Assembly (NCBI RefSeq): GCF_004217095.1
Contig: NZ_SHKO01000001.1
Span: forward strand, 186,001-250,000
DNA from: Advenella incenata
GTDB lineage: Bacteria; Pseudomonadota; Gammaproteobacteria; Burkholderiales; Burkholderiaceae_B
DNA length: 64,000 nt
Reading direction: 5' to 3'
Within the stretch, counting starts at the first letter, position 1. Each line of letters opens with the position of its first letter. Below are positions 63,750-64,000 of the stretch, in pieces. The notes under the pieces were generated by a model. The model did not search any database and was not told the DNA's origin. It saw only the letters and a program-made list of their open reading frames with translations. Position numbers and translations under genes: made by a program.

Positions 63750-64000
63750 TTTTTGCCGTTAATTCAGCTAGTATCTTATTTCTAATCGTTCTATTTTAAG
63801 ATATTTCTTGGTTTTAAAGTCGGTAATGCTGTTTTTATATACAGCATATAGAGGGCTGTGCAAACCTATTTTGACTTGATCCTCCTTGGATGTGTAGCTC
63901 GGACCATAATACGACCGCATTGCAGATCCAGAGCATGGCAGGTATGAACAATTCGATAAAAAATGGCGATGGCCGTTCATTCACACAATATATAAAGGCG

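Noticed and set aside
63768-63980. Minus-strand 70-residue open frame at the window end
   Set aside because: AT-rich, no ribosome site and no family pattern; too little support.
1-64000. CRISPR arrays, rRNA, tRNA, integrons or phage genes
   Set aside because: No regular spaced repeats, rRNA or tRNA sequence patterns, integrase or phage structural genes were recognised by eye.

Overview
The window is one chromosomal stretch of a metabolically versatile Gram-negative bacterium. A Betaproteobacterium of the Alcaligenaceae (Advenella/Alcaligenes/Bordetella-like) fits best. The reasons are a NadQ-type regulator of NAD synthesis, a Bug/TctC solute-binding protein, four LysR regulators, MipA/OmpV, several sulfonate-uptake operons and a picolinate-type pyridine pathway. 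The placement rests on gene content only. Gene density is high and there is little mobile DNA: one degraded IS3-type transposase remnant and one IclR regulator remnant.

Layout. 0-1.1 kb: 5' part of a response-regulator gene and mipA. 1.5-7 kb: an acyl-CoA dehydrogenase-type enzyme, a ureide operon (dctA-allA-allE) with a divergent GntR regulator and a palindromic operator, and an NAD(P)-binding protein. 7-12 kb: the NAD regulon nadBA / nadQ / nadC with two matching inverted-repeat operators. 12-19.2 kb: a LysR-headed catabolic operon for an unidentified sugar- or hydroxyacid-like substrate, closed by a strong terminator and a convergent Bug protein. 19.5-25 kb: a LysR gene divergent from an ankyrin/deaminase/MFS operon, then a secreted metallo-beta-lactamase-fold hydrolase and its LysR neighbour. 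25-37 kb: a sulfonate-sulfur island with an FMN reductase, three SsuD-like monooxygenases, two complete SsuABC transporters, and a SoxC-type sulfite dehydrogenase with a monohaem cytochrome c.

37.4-58.3 kb is the centrepiece: a complete pathway for a pyridine carboxylate, most probably picolinate, running to fumarate. A three-subunit molybdenum hydroxylase (48.6-53.1 kb) would make 6-hydroxypicolinate. A four-component Rieske oxygenase (43.7-47.2 kb) would make 3,6-dihydroxypicolinate. PicC decarboxylates it to 2,5-dihydroxypyridine, PicD opens the ring to N-formylmaleamate, PicE deformylates it, PicF deamidates it to maleate, and a maleate isomerase (57.6 kb) gives fumarate. Uptake is probably by a split TRAP system (dctQM at 37.5 kb, dctP at 47.5 kb) and an ABC importer (53.2-55.7 kb). 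A MarR regulator (PicR-like) lies at 56.0 kb. The perfect palindrome CAGTATACTG occurs at four control points of this region, a degenerate copy occurs at a fifth, and its core doubles as a -10 element. This makes it a strong candidate for the operator of one regulon.

58.4-64 kb holds small housekeeping or stress genes: a P-loop ATPase, an LprI-like protein, a GNAT enzyme closely resembling AAC(3)-I aminoglycoside acetyltransferases, DUF1328, CsbD, DUF3008, a CinA-type NMN deamidase, cytochrome b561 and DUF2164. The IS3 remnant is also here. All functions are read from translated motifs and gene context; no database search was run.
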